The notes below the pieces were generated by a model. That model made no database searches. It had not been told where the DNA came from and saw only the letters and a program-made list of their open reading frames with translations. Both the position numbers and the translations under genes were made by a program. Of a stretch of DNA of 47,427 nucleotides, positions 8,641 to 17,546 are shown one piece after another. How positions within the stretch are numbered: position 1 is the first letter of the stretch; the number at the start of each line of letters is the position of its first letter. The stretch is from Nocardioides sp. REDSEA-S33_B3. Lineage in GTDB: Bacteria; Actinomycetota; Actinomycetes; Propionibacteriales; Nocardioidaceae. Where the stretch lies: the NCBI GenBank assembly GCA_001627335.1, contig LUPK01000017.1, positions 1 to 47,427 on the forward strand, given 5' to 3'.

Positions 8641-9860
8641 TGCCCATTGTGGCTCAGTTCCAAGTGGCGCAAGGCGAGGGCCACCTCGCTGCTCGTCGGC
8701 CCCAGATCGCGGCCGAGGAGGGTGGTCGCCTTCTGGAGCCGGTAGCGAATGGTGTTGCGGTGCACTGAGAGTTCAGCTGCCGTCCGATCGATGCTGCCGC
8801 CCAGAGCCAGATACCTCGCGACGGTCTTCCGGAGGCTGACCTCATGGACCGCATGGCCGGCCAAGTTGCCTAGTGTGCGCCGCATGAAGTCGTCCACCTC
8901 CTCGTTGCATCCGAGGAGCACGAGGGCTTCGTGATGAGCGTGGAGGAAGACGCCCCGCTTGTCGGGATGCACGATGTCCAGTGTCCTCCGAGCCAGTTGA
9001 TGAGAGGACGCGAAACCAGCCAGCCCAGGTCTACTCGGCCCTACAAGGACACGCAGATCGCCAACAGGGCTGTTGGACAGCGTCAGCTCCGCGTCGGGGG
9101 TCAGCTGTCGACTGGTCGAAGTCCACATCCAGGCCTGACGGCCGCCCGGACGCACTACCAGCGGCGGCCGCAGCCCCGCCTCCGCCGCCAGATGTCGGCA
9201 CGATTCCTCGAGCGACTCGACAGCATCCTGCTCCTCGCCGGCTGCCAGGATGAAGGCAGTGTGGTACCCCGTCATGGGATATCCCCCCAGCTCGGCAGAG
9301 AGTCGCCGGATGTCCAGCGCCTCTCCGTCCAGCACCCGTGACACCGTTTCCATCCAGCGCGCGTTCTGCCCGATCTCAATGCGACGGCGCGCCTCGTGGT
9401 AGATCCGACTGGTCTCGTTGATGGAGCGATCGATCCAGTCGGACGCTCGCTCCCACAGGAAAATCAGCAGTTCTGTCCGCTCGGATCGGGCATCGTCGAT
9501 CTCGGCGATCAGATCTGTGACATAGCCCCACGTGCTCTGCTGTGCGATGCGGTATACGCGATTGAGGGTCTCGAGCGGGAGCGACGTCTGTGCCGATTCG
9601 CGCGCGATGTGTACGGCGGTAGGAACCAGGACGAAGGCCGTTTGCGGCTGCGTCAGTTGGTCGAGGAAGCCGGTCCAGTGTTCGCGGATCGCTGCTTCGA
9701 TCCCCTCGGGCAGGCCGGGTCGGGAAGCCAGTTCCGGGACCTCCTCCAGGATCGTGTAGGCGGTGCGCTCCACCCAAGCCTCAACCTGGCTGGCGCTCGA
9801 CTCTTCGAGGACAAAGAGTGTCACCCATTCCTCGACCCACGGCAGTGGACGTGTCGGCAT
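8628..9860 (-). CDS. PucR-family transcriptional regulator
   Basis: This encodes a 410-residue regulator of the PucR/CdaR type. The C-terminal HTH_30 domain is clear at about residues 355-400 (TVARYLALGGSIDRTAAELS followed by VHRNTIRYRL). The central part resembles the degenerate GGDEF-like domain of this family and the N-terminal part is an unassigned sensor region. The ATG at 9860 has AGGAG in front; 42 codons of upstream reading frame have no signal. It is convergent with the alkane operon and divergent from the Mce locus, 308 bases away. PucR-type proteins often control neighbouring catabolic operons, so control of the mce operon or the P450 operon is a reasonable inference. The effector is unknown. 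Confidence 0.88.
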   Translation of the reverse strand: MPTRPLPWVEEWVTLFVLEESSASQVEAWVERTAYTILEEVPELASRPGLPEGIEAAIREHWTGFLDQLTQPQTAFVLVPTAVHIARESAQTSLPLETLNRVYRIAQQSTWGYVTDLIAEIDDARSERTELLIFLWERASDWIDRSINETSRIYHEARRRIEIGQNARWMETVSRVLDGEALDIRRLSAELGGYPMTGYHTAFILAAGEEQDAVESLEESCRHLAAEAGLRPPLVVRPGGRQAWMWTSTSRQLTPDAELTLSNSPVGDLRVLVGPSRPGLAGFASSHQLARRTLDIVHPDKRGVFLHAHHEALVLLGCNEEVDDFMRRTLGNLAGHAVHEVSLRKTVARYLALGGSIDRTAAELSVHRNTIRYRLQKATTLLGRDLGPTSSEVALALRHLELSHNGQLAP

Positions 9861-10168
9861 CTGGCTCCTGTGGTCGAGTCGACGGCTTAAGAACCGCCAT
9901 GATTGTGCAAAGATACAAGAACTAGTTACGCGTTGGGCATCATTGACGAGACATACGCCCCGCCCTCTCTGTGTAATCGCGGTCACATCGTGAATCGGAA
10001 GGGTGAGCGCATGGGGATGCGGGGTGGACCTGCCGCGACAGAAGCGTCGCCGAGGGCTGTTCGAGTGTTACCAGTTCAGCGGGGGTGTTGTTCGGTGGGC
10101 TTACATCAGTCGCCCCACGGTCTCGACGACCCTTCGTGGGCTGAGAGCATCCCGGGCCGCGTCGCACG
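9861..10168. other. Divergent intergenic region, PucR regulator to mce operon
   Basis: This 308-base gap should hold the promoters of the leftward PucR-type regulator and the rightward Mce locus. A lower-GC patch at about 9895-9960 is the likeliest regulatory core; within it TTGT (9903-9906) and ACAA (9915-9918) form only a minor inverted repeat. I see no convincing -35/-10 pair, no gene and no long repeat. Confidence 0.4.
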
Positions 10169-11029
10169 ATGGTGACGGCGACTACCCCCCGGGACGCGGT
10201 CCAGCGGCCCGGACCGTCCGGCTTGACGCCGAGCTCGCGAAAGATGGCCAACGAGGCCATGAGTTCGAGCGTGTTCGTCCAGGCGCTGAGCACGTTCGGC
10301 GACTTCTATTCGTTCACCGGCAATGTCTTCAAGCAGATGTTCACCCGTCGCTTCCAGTTCCGCGAGTTCGTCTCCCAGGCATGGTTCCTCACGACCGTCT
10401 CCTTCGCGCCGGCCATCCTGGTCGCCATCCCCTTCTGCGTCGTGATCATCTTCCAGGTCAACCAGTTGCTGATCCAGATCGGCGCCGTCGACCTGGCTGG
10501 AGCGGGCGCGGCCGTGGCGGTGGTCCGTGAGATCGGACCCATCGTGAGTGTTCTGGTGGTGGCCGGCGCCGGTGCCACCGCGATCTGCGCCGACCTCGGC
10601 TCGCGCAAGATCCGGGACGAGATCGATGCCATGGTGACCCTCGGCATCGATCCCATCCAGCGACTCGTCGTTCCGCGCGTCCTTGCCTCCATGCTGGTCG
10701 GCGTCGCGCTGAACGGAGTGGTGACCGTCGTCGGCATCGTGGGGGGCTACATCTTCTCGGTTGTCCTCCAGGGAGCCACGCCCGGTCTGTACGTCTCCGA
10801 CCTGACCCTGCTCGTCGGTCTCGCGGACTTCATCACCTCCGAGATCAAGGCCGCTGTCTTCGGCATGTTGGCCGGTCTGACCGCGTGCTACCTCGGGCTG
10901 AATGCCAAGGGCGGCCCCAAGGGCGTTGGAGACGCCGTCAACCAGACCGTCGTCTTCGCCTTCATGCTGCTGTTCGCCGCCAACAGCGTGATCAGCGCCA
11001 TCTTCCTCCAGATCAAGTTGGGAGCCTGA
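10169..11029 (+). CDS. yrbEA: YrbEA / MlaE-type permease of the Mce transporter
   Basis: This 286-residue protein is one of two inner-membrane permease subunits of an Mce lipid importer. It shows the MlaE/YrbE fold: several hydrophobic segments from about residue 80 on and the conserved cytoplasmic coupling region with AGATAICADLGSRKIRDEID near 145, which contacts the ATPase. The ATG at 10169 has no clear ribosome-binding site. An internal ATG at 10244 would give 261 residues, closer to the family norm, so the start is uncertain. It heads the mce operon and is followed after one base by yrbEB. The pair forms the channel dimer on which the MceA-F assembly sits. Confidence 0.92.
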   Translation: MVTATTPRDAVQRPGPSGLTPSSRKMANEAMSSSVFVQALSTFGDFYSFTGNVFKQMFTRRFQFREFVSQAWFLTTVSFAPAILVAIPFCVVIIFQVNQLLIQIGAVDLAGAGAAVAVVREIGPIVSVLVVAGAGATAICADLGSRKIRDEIDAMVTLGIDPIQRLVVPRVLASMLVGVALNGVVTVVGIVGGYIFSVVLQGATPGLYVSDLTLLVGLADFITSEIKAAVFGMLAGLTACYLGLNAKGGPKGVGDAVNQTVVFAFMLLFAANSVISAIFLQIKLGA

Positions 11030-11030
11030 C

Positions 11031-11894
11031 ATGGCGGTCCACGCCACCACGCCGCGTCCGAGGCAGCGAGCGCTGCGCCTGGGCCACGTGGCGAGTCGAC
11101 CGGCCCAGGGGCTTCGAAATCTTGGCGACCAGCTCGGCTTCCACACCTCGGCCTATCGTGCGATGCCGCGCGCGATCCGAAGCTACCCCAAGGAGATCAT
11201 CCGGCTGCTCGCCGAGGTGTCCCTCGGCTCGGGTGCCCTGGCCCTGATCGGCGGCACCGTGCTGGTCATCGGCTTCCTGACGGCCGCATCCGGAATCGAG
11301 GTGGGGCTGCAGGCCTACACCTCTTTCGACAACATCGGGGTCTCCGCGCTGTCGGGCTTCTTCTCGGCGTACTTCAACACCCGTGAGGTCGCCCCCATCA
11401 TCTCCGGCATCGCGCTCACCGCCACGGTCGGCGCCGGTTTCACCGCCCAGATCGGAGCGATGCGGGTCAGCGAGGAGATCGACGCGATCGAGGTCATGGC
11501 TGTGCCTCCCATCCCGTACCTCGTCACCACCCGCATCATCGCCGGCTTGATCGCCGTCGTGCCGTTGTTCACGATCGCCCTGATGTCCTGCTGGCTGGCC
11601 ACCGAGCTCGTGGTGACGGTCGGTTACGGCCAGGCGTCCGGCACCTACGAGCACTACTTCGACACCTTCCTCGTGCCCACGGACCTCTTCCTGGCCGGCA
11701 TCAAGGTCCTGATCATGGCGCTGGTCATCGTGTCCGTGTGCTGCTTCCACGGGTTCCGTGCCAGTGGAGGGCCGGCTGGAGTGGGTCAGGCGGTGGGGCG
11801 GGCGGTCCGCTCTGCGCTGATCGCCACCATGTTCGTCGACCTGATCTTCGCGCTCGCCGTCTGGGGCGGGCCGTCGGTCCACATCGCGGGGTGA
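11031..11894 (+). CDS. yrbEB: YrbEB / MlaE-type permease of the Mce transporter
   Basis: This 287-residue partner permease of YrbEA is mostly hydrophobic after about residue 65. It has the family coupling motif around VGAGFTAQIGAMRVSEEIDA (near residues 131-150) and the conserved end with GPAGVGQAVGRAV. The ATG lies one base after the yrbEA stop, with GGGAG upstream. Its last codons overlap or touch the start of mceA. In characterised Mce systems the two YrbE proteins form the membrane dimer energised by the MceG/Mkl ATPase, here encoded at 20004. Both length and motif are normal. Confidence 0.93.
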   Translation: MAVHATTPRPRQRALRLGHVASRPAQGLRNLGDQLGFHTSAYRAMPRAIRSYPKEIIRLLAEVSLGSGALALIGGTVLVIGFLTAASGIEVGLQAYTSFDNIGVSALSGFFSAYFNTREVAPIISGIALTATVGAGFTAQIGAMRVSEEIDAIEVMAVPPIPYLVTTRIIAGLIAVVPLFTIALMSCWLATELVVTVGYGQASGTYEHYFDTFLVPTDLFLAGIKVLIMALVIVSVCCFHGFRASGGPAGVGQAVGRAVRSALIATMFVDLIFALAVWGGPSVHIAG

Positions 11895-11899
11895 AGACC

Positions 11900-13069
11900 A
11901 TGGTGCAAGCTCGAGGGATCGACCGGCAGTTCCTGTCCGGCCTGACCATCATCGTCCTGCTGGCGGCGGTCGTCGTGGGAACGCTCATGCAGTACAACGG
12001 GGTCTTCCGGCCCAGCGTCGACGTCGTGGTCGAGGCGGACCGCGCTGGGATCACCATGGCGCCGGGGGCGCCGGTGAAGCTGTACGGCGTCGAGGTCGGC
12101 GCCGTGAGCGACGTCGATATCGACGGCGACCGTGCCGAGATCACCCTCGAGCTGGAGCCGGACCAGGCCGACTCCGTGCCACGCGACGTCACCGCGCAAC
12201 TCGTGCCGCCGACCGCATTCGGTGCCAAGTACGTCCAGCTGACTGTCCCGGAGGGAGCGAGCTCGGAGTCGATCGAAGCCGGCGACGTCATCCCGGCGAG
12301 CGCCACCACGGTGGAAGTGGACGAGGCATTCACCAATCTCAGCGCCGTCCTCGAGGCTGCACGCCCAGCCCAGGTCAGCGAAGCCTTGAGCGCTGTGGCG
12401 GGGACTGTGGACCAGCGTGGTGAGATGCTGGGAGAGCTCATCACCCTGACCGATAACTACTTGACGTCCTTCAATCCCTCGCTCCCGGCCCTCAGCGAGG
12501 ACCTGCGGCGCCTCGACGACGTGGCCGCGGTGTACGACCTGGCCCGGGACGATCTCATCACCACCTTCGATGGTGCGGCCACGACGTTGGAGACGGTGGT
12601 CGAGCAGCAGGCGTCGCTGCGCGCCCTGGAGCTGAGCCTCACCTCCTTCAGCAGCGAGGGCGATGCCCTGTTGAGGGACAGCGGTCAGGGACTCAGCACC
12701 TCCTTGCGGTTGCTCGATCCCGTGACCCGGTCACTGGCCCGGTACTCCCCGGAGCTGCCGTGTCTCATCGAGGGCCTGGCCCAGGGCAACGAGCTCGCGG
12801 AGATCGCGGTGGGAGGCATCAATCCGGGCATCACCACCTTCACCCACGTGGTCCGCGGTCGGGAGCCCTACCAGTACTCGTCCGACCTCAAGCTGCTGGG
12901 CGAGAACCGGGGTCCCAACTGCTTCGGCCTGCCGTACGTGACGCCGGAGGAGGCGTCGCTCACCTATGAGCCGACCTTCGCGACCGGGGTGAATCCGTTC
13001 ACACAGTCATCCGAGGGAGCCCCTGGCTCCGCCGACGTGCTCGATATCTTGGGAATAGGGGGTCGCTGA
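11900..13069 (+). CDS. mceA: MceA, MCE-domain lipid-transport protein
   Basis: This 389-residue first Mce subunit has a single N-terminal transmembrane anchor at about residues 10-30 and an MCE domain at roughly 36-115 that would form one sixth of a substrate-conducting ring. A long helical region follows, and the C-terminal segment contains two cysteines (Cys-Leu-Ile and Asn-Cys-Phe contexts) typical of MceA. I favour the ATG at 11900, five bases after GGTGA. A GTG at 11891 overlapping the yrbEB stop is also possible and would add three residues. In actinobacteria the MceA-F heterohexamer carries lipids or steroids across the cell envelope toward YrbE. Confidence 0.9.
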   Translation: MVQARGIDRQFLSGLTIIVLLAAVVVGTLMQYNGVFRPSVDVVVEADRAGITMAPGAPVKLYGVEVGAVSDVDIDGDRAEITLELEPDQADSVPRDVTAQLVPPTAFGAKYVQLTVPEGASSESIEAGDVIPASATTVEVDEAFTNLSAVLEAARPAQVSEALSAVAGTVDQRGEMLGELITLTDNYLTSFNPSLPALSEDLRRLDDVAAVYDLARDDLITTFDGAATTLETVVEQQASLRALELSLTSFSSEGDALLRDSGQGLSTSLRLLDPVTRSLARYSPELPCLIEGLAQGNELAEIAVGGINPGITTFTHVVRGREPYQYSSDLKLLGENRGPNCFGLPYVTPEEASLTYEPTFATGVNPFTQSSEGAPGSADVLDILGIGGR

Positions 13070-13070
13070 C

Positions 13071-14114
13071 GTGGCGACGAGTCCAGTGCGAGCCAGGGAG
13101 CGGGCCGATCTGCTCAGGCTCGTCTCCTTCCTGGTGGTCGCCGCGCTCGTGACGTTCTGGGTGGGTGCCGTGACCAGCGAGTACCGCTCCGGGGGAGCGG
13201 CGCCTTACCGAGCCGCCTTCGCCGACGTGTCGGGTCTTCGTCAGGGAGACCAGGTCCGGGCCGCGGGCGTCAGGGTTGGCGAGGTGACGGACATCGACGT
13301 CCGGCCGGACAGCACGGTCGTCGTCTCCTTCGAGGTCGATGACGCCCTCGTCCTCGACGAATCGACCACGGCCACGATCGAGTACCGCAACCTCATCGGC
13401 GACCGGATCGTTCAGCTGGCCACGACCGGCGGAGCCAGTGCGGCCGAGCTGTCACCGGGAGGAATGATCTCGATCTCCAACACCGCCTCAGCGCTCGACC
13501 TCGACACCCTGCTCAACGGATTCAAGCCGCTGTTCGCCGGCCTCAACCCCGCCCAGGTCAACGATTTGTCGCAGCAGCTGGTGCAGGTGCTGCAGGGTCA
13601 GGAATCGGCCGTCGAGACGTTGACGACCCGCGTCGGCTCGTTCACCTCCGCGATCGCCCAGCGCGAGCAGCTGATCACCCAGGTGATCGGCAACCTGAAC
13701 GAAGTCCTGGAGACCGTGGATGGGCGTCGCGACGAGCTCGGGCAGGTGATCGACGCGCTCGACATCGTGCTGACCCGCTTCGACGAGCAGGACACCGAGA
13801 TCCTGATCGCGGCCGACAAGATCGATCGATTCGCCCGTGAGGCATCGGGACTGCTCGCCCGAGCCCGCGGCGACCTCACTCCCGACCTGCGTGCGCTGAC
13901 GGTGGCGGCCCGCGGTCTGAACCTGGAGAAGGAGGAGCTGGTCGCCGTGCTGCAACAGCTTCCCCGTCACTATCGCAAGCTGCAGAACGCCGGTTCCTAC
14001 GGCAACTTCTTCAACTTCTTCCTGTGCGGTGTCCGGGTCCAGACCGACGTCGTGGCCGGTGCCCCGGTCCTGACGCCCTGGATCAACTCCGATGCTGAGA
14101 GGTGCCAGGCATGA
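13071..14114 (+). CDS. mceB: MceB, MCE-domain lipid-transport protein
   Basis: This 347-residue second subunit has a short basic N-terminus, one transmembrane segment at about residues 15-38, and an MCE domain near 43-120 containing the conserved run LRQGDQVRAAGVRVGEV. A long predicted helical region follows, rich in Leu, Gln and Asp, that would build the tunnel. The GTG start lies one base after the mceA stop. Its stop overlaps the next start by four bases. There is a single C-terminal cysteine in the FFLCGVRV context. Function is by family: part of the MceA-F lipid conduit. Confidence 0.91.
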   Translation: MATSPVRARERADLLRLVSFLVVAALVTFWVGAVTSEYRSGGAAPYRAAFADVSGLRQGDQVRAAGVRVGEVTDIDVRPDSTVVVSFEVDDALVLDESTTATIEYRNLIGDRIVQLATTGGASAAELSPGGMISISNTASALDLDTLLNGFKPLFAGLNPAQVNDLSQQLVQVLQGQESAVETLTTRVGSFTSAIAQREQLITQVIGNLNEVLETVDGRRDELGQVIDALDIVLTRFDEQDTEILIAADKIDRFAREASGLLARARGDLTPDLRALTVAARGLNLEKEELVAVLQQLPRHYRKLQNAGSYGNFFNFFLCGVRVQTDVVAGAPVLTPWINSDAERCQA

Positions 14115-15097
14115 ATGGCTTGCTTCGTGGTCGTGCTCGCCGCGGACTTGTGGGCACGGTGGTGATCGTGCTGGTGGTCCTGGCCAGCCTCAACTTGAAC
14201 CGGTTGCCCCTGGTGGGCAACAGCGACGTCATCCATGCCCGGTTCGCTGAGGCGGGCGGTCTGCGCGGGGGGGACTCGGTGATGGTCTCCGGAGCCGAGG
14301 TCGGCAAGGTGCGCGACGTCGTGCTCGAGGGCGGCGTCGTCGAGGCTGACCTGGTCCTCACCGACGCCGATGTCGAGCTCGGCGACCTGACCGAGGCCCG
14401 CATCGTCACCACCACGCTCCTGGGGCGTGCGGCGGTCGAGCTCGTGCCCGCCGGAGACGGGGCACTCGAGGCGGGGGACACGATCCCCGTCGAGCGCACC
14501 GATGCGCCCTACAGCATCACCAGCGCTCTCAATCGGCTCACCACCGAGAGCGGGGAGATCGACAAGGCCGCCCTCCAGCGCGCCATCGACCAGGCCTCGG
14601 GCGTCCTCGAGGGTTCGCGGGACTCCGTCGGCCCCGCCCTACGCGGCATCACCGACATCTCCCGTGCGATCGCTGCCAACGACGAGCAGCTGGCCACCTT
14701 GTTGGATCGTGCCACTCGGGTCACCGACGTCCTGGCCGATCGCGACCAGGAGATCGCGTCACTGCTGACCGCGGGTGAATCGCTCTTCGCCGAGCTGGAC
14801 GCGCGTCAGCGTGTCATCGAAGCGCTGCTGGAGAGTGCCCAGATGCTCGCGGATCAGCTGCAGGGCGTCCTGGAGGAGAACACCCAGGTCATCGGTCCCG
14901 CGCTGAGGCAGCTCAACAGCATCGTCGAGGTCCTGAACCGCAACCGCAAGGCGATCCAGGACACCCTGGTCGGTCTGCGGGGCTACGCCACTGCGTTCGG
15001 CGACGCCGCGTCGACCGGTCCGTGGTTCGACGCCTACATCCAGAACCTCACCGACCCTGCCACCTTGGCGCCCATCCTGTCTGGAATCCTGCCGTGA
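14111..15097 (+). CDS. mceC: MceC, MCE-domain lipid-transport protein
   Basis: This 328-residue third subunit has an N-terminal membrane anchor at about residues 9-28, an MCE domain at about 35-115 (GGLRGGDSVMVSGAEVGKV), then tunnel-forming helices. The ATG overlaps the mceB stop (ATGA) and has GAGAGGTG just upstream. Compared with many mycobacterial MceC proteins it lacks a long Pro/Gly-rich C-terminal tail and stops soon after the helical part. Its stop overlaps the GTG of the next gene. Translational coupling on both sides fits equal stoichiometry in the hexamer. Confidence 0.9.
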   Translation: MNGLLRGRARRGLVGTVVIVLVVLASLNLNRLPLVGNSDVIHARFAEAGGLRGGDSVMVSGAEVGKVRDVVLEGGVVEADLVLTDADVELGDLTEARIVTTTLLGRAAVELVPAGDGALEAGDTIPVERTDAPYSITSALNRLTTESGEIDKAALQRAIDQASGVLEGSRDSVGPALRGITDISRAIAANDEQLATLLDRATRVTDVLADRDQEIASLLTAGESLFAELDARQRVIEALLESAQMLADQLQGVLEENTQVIGPALRQLNSIVEVLNRNRKAIQDTLVGLRGYATAFGDAASTGPWFDAYIQNLTDPATLAPILSGILP

Positions 15098-16302
15098 CCG
15101 ACATCTCCAAACGCGGCCTCGTGCGCCGCCTCGCCGTCCTCCTCGTCCTGGGCCTGCTCGTGGTATCGACCGCGACGCTCATCCGTGGCGGTGACACGAC
15201 GATCAACGCGACCTTCACCAGTGCCGAGGGGCTCTACGTCGGAGACGACGTACGAGTGCTGGGCGTCCCAGTGGGCACCGTCAGCCAGATCACCCCGTCG
15301 GAGACGGGTGTCGAGGTGGAGCTCATCATCGAGGATGACCAGCCGATCCCGGCCGACGCACGGGCGGCCATTGTCTCGCCCAGTCTGGTCAGTGGGCGGT
15401 TCGTCCAGCTGGAACCCGCCTACGTCGGGGGCCCGCAGCTGTCGGACGGTGCTGAGATCAGCGTTGAACGCACCGCGGTCCCCGTCACCTTCGACGACGT
15501 CAAGCAGCAGCTGACCGACCTGACCGGCGCACTCGGACCCCAGGAAGGTGCCGATCGCGGCGCCCTGGGGCGTGCTGTCGTCGCGCTGGACGGGAGCCTG
15601 GCGAATGGCAACGCCCTGGAGCTGCGACGAGCCATCGCGGGGCTGCGAAACGCTACCGCGGCCCTGTCTGACCCCAGCTCCGACCTCTTCACCACCGTGG
15701 CTAACCTCGACACTTTCACACGTGCCCTGGCAGTGAACGACCAGGCCGTGCGTGGGTTCGCCGAAGAGATCGACGCCGTAGGTGAGGTCCTCGAGCGCAA
15801 CCGGTTGACGCTGACCGCGGTGCTACGCGATCTTTCGGCGACGCTGCGGACCACGCGCGACTTCCTCGACACCAACCGAGCGGGCATCTCGACCGCGGTC
15901 CGCCGGGTGAACCTGCTCTCGGCAGCCCTGGCCGACCGCTCGGACGCGCTGGCGGGGTCCCTCCACCTCGGCACCAACGCGCTCATCAACCTGGCGAACA
16001 TCGTCGAAGGATCCGCGCTGAAGGGGCGCGCCACCCTCAGCGCGCTGGACAGCCTTCCGCAGCTGCTGTGCGGGGCGATCCTGGGTGCGGGGGGCACCGC
16101 AGCTCAGTGTGACAAGGTGCTCAGTCCGATTCTCGAGGCTCTGGGTCTGGAGAGCTTGGACCAGGGCCTGGTCCCGGGCATCAACGTGGGCGAGCCTGGT
16201 GACGGTGACGACGTCCCGATCCCCGGGCTGGCGGGCGTCGAGATCGACCTCTTGCAGACCCTCGGAAGTCTGCTCACCGGCACCAACGGAGGCACGCCAT
16301 GA
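15094..16302 (+). CDS. mceD: MceD, MCE-domain lipid-transport protein
   Basis: This 402-residue fourth subunit has a membrane anchor at about residues 9-28 and an MCE domain at about 33-112 with EGLYVGDDVRVLGVPVGTV. Helical tunnel sequence follows. The C-terminal region contains two cysteines (LLCGAIL and AQCDKV) and a Gly/Asp/Pro-rich end. The GTG start overlaps the mceC stop (GTGA), and the end overlaps the ATG of mceE by four bases. The N-terminal extension available upstream in the same frame has no ribosome-binding site and covers mceC, so I excluded it. Confidence 0.9.
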   Translation: MTDISKRGLVRRLAVLLVLGLLVVSTATLIRGGDTTINATFTSAEGLYVGDDVRVLGVPVGTVSQITPSETGVEVELIIEDDQPIPADARAAIVSPSLVSGRFVQLEPAYVGGPQLSDGAEISVERTAVPVTFDDVKQQLTDLTGALGPQEGADRGALGRAVVALDGSLANGNALELRRAIAGLRNATAALSDPSSDLFTTVANLDTFTRALAVNDQAVRGFAEEIDAVGEVLERNRLTLTAVLRDLSATLRTTRDFLDTNRAGISTAVRRVNLLSAALADRSDALAGSLHLGTNALINLANIVEGSALKGRATLSALDSLPQLLCGAILGAGGTAAQCDKVLSPILEALGLESLDQGLVPGINVGEPGDGDDVPIPGLAGVEIDLLQTLGSLLTGTNGGTP

Positions 16303-17546
16303 CGACCCGCTCCATGCTCAGGCGACGAGGCGCACACATGCGGCTGACCGCCGCCGGTACGCTGCTCGCCTGCCTGGCCACGGGATGCTCGCTCCAGCCG
16401 AACGAGAACACCTTGCCCGGCCAGGTGGCCACCGGGTCCGACGGCTACGGGGTCACCGTGCGCTTCGAGGCCGTGGAGAATCTCGTCCCGAACTCCCAGG
16501 TGCTCCTGGACGACGTCGTCGTGGGAACGGTGACGGCCATCAGGGTGGATGACTGGCACGCCGTGGCCGACCTCCGGCTCTTGGACTCGGTCCCGATCAG
16601 CGACCGGGCCAGGTTCACCATCGGACAGAAGACGCTGTTGGGCGCGCAGTACGTCGACATCGACTCCCCGCCCGTCGATGCCGCCGCCTCGCCCGTGGGA
16701 CTGCTCGGTGACGGGGACGAGGTGCCCTTGTCTCGCACGGGCCAGGCTCCGGGCACCGAGCAGGTCCTCGCCGGCGTAGCCCTGCTGCTCAACAACGGCG
16801 GCCTCTCGCAGATCAGCACCATCACCAGCGAGCTGACCACGGCGCTGGACGAGCGGCAGCTGGACGCCCGCGACCTCGTCACGCGGTCCAACGAGCTGTT
16901 GACAGTGCTCGATGACACCAAGGGAGAGATCATCAACACGCTGGAGTCGCTCGAGAGCCTGAGTCGGGGCCTTGCCGACGACCGCGAGGTCATCGCGCGG
17001 GCCATCGACGAGGTGGGTCCGGGTCTGGAGGCGTTGGAGCAGGAGCGGGCGCGTCTGGTGGACGCCGTCACCACCTCGGGGCGAGCCAGCACGAGAGCTG
17101 TCGGTGTGATCCAGGCCAGCCAGGAGGCGATCCTGGCCAACCTCGACTCCCTGGGGCCCATCCTCAGTCAGCTCGGCAAGACGGCGACCCGACTCCCCGA
17201 GGCGCTCAAGATCGCGATCACGGTCCCCTTCCCGGCCATGACCACGGAGAAGACGCTTCGAGGCGACTACTCCAATCTCTTCGCCACGATCGACGTCAGC
17301 GCCCAGAGCCTCGCCGACCTGCTGCTCGGCACTGGTCAGCTCCCGTCCCTCCAGTCAGGGGATCCGTTGACTGACCCCCTGCAGCAGTCTGGAGGCAACG
17401 GCAACAGTGGTCAGGGAGGCCCGCGCGCCGAGGACGCCGAGGGGGGCAGCGGGTCGGGCGCCGACGGGAAGCCCCCCGTTGAACCGGACGATGGCCGCGG
17501 CGAGGGCGACGGGGCCTGCCTGCTCGGACTCCTGGGTGACTGCTGA
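16299..17546 (+). CDS. mceE: MceE, MCE-domain lipoprotein
   Basis: This 415-residue fifth subunit is the lipoprotein of the complex, as in mycobacteria where this position is LprK-like. The N-terminus is a basic stretch followed by a hydrophobic segment and the lipobox LATGC near residue 30, so the mature protein should carry a lipid on that cysteine. The MCE domain is at about 45-125 and a helical region follows. The C-terminal 60 residues are Gly/Glu/Pro-rich and probably disordered. The ATG overlaps the mceD stop. Its TGA shares one base with the mceF start (TGATG). Confidence 0.92.
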   Translation: MTTRSMLRRRGAHMRLTAAGTLLACLATGCSLQPNENTLPGQVATGSDGYGVTVRFEAVENLVPNSQVLLDDVVVGTVTAIRVDDWHAVADLRLLDSVPISDRARFTIGQKTLLGAQYVDIDSPPVDAAASPVGLLGDGDEVPLSRTGQAPGTEQVLAGVALLLNNGGLSQISTITSELTTALDERQLDARDLVTRSNELLTVLDDTKGEIINTLESLESLSRGLADDREVIARAIDEVGPGLEALEQERARLVDAVTTSGRASTRAVGVIQASQEAILANLDSLGPILSQLGKTATRLPEALKIAITVPFPAMTTEKTLRGDYSNLFATIDVSAQSLADLLLGTGQLPSLQSGDPLTDPLQQSGGNGNSGQGGPRAEDAEGGSGSGADGKPPVEPDDGRGEGDGACLLGLLGDC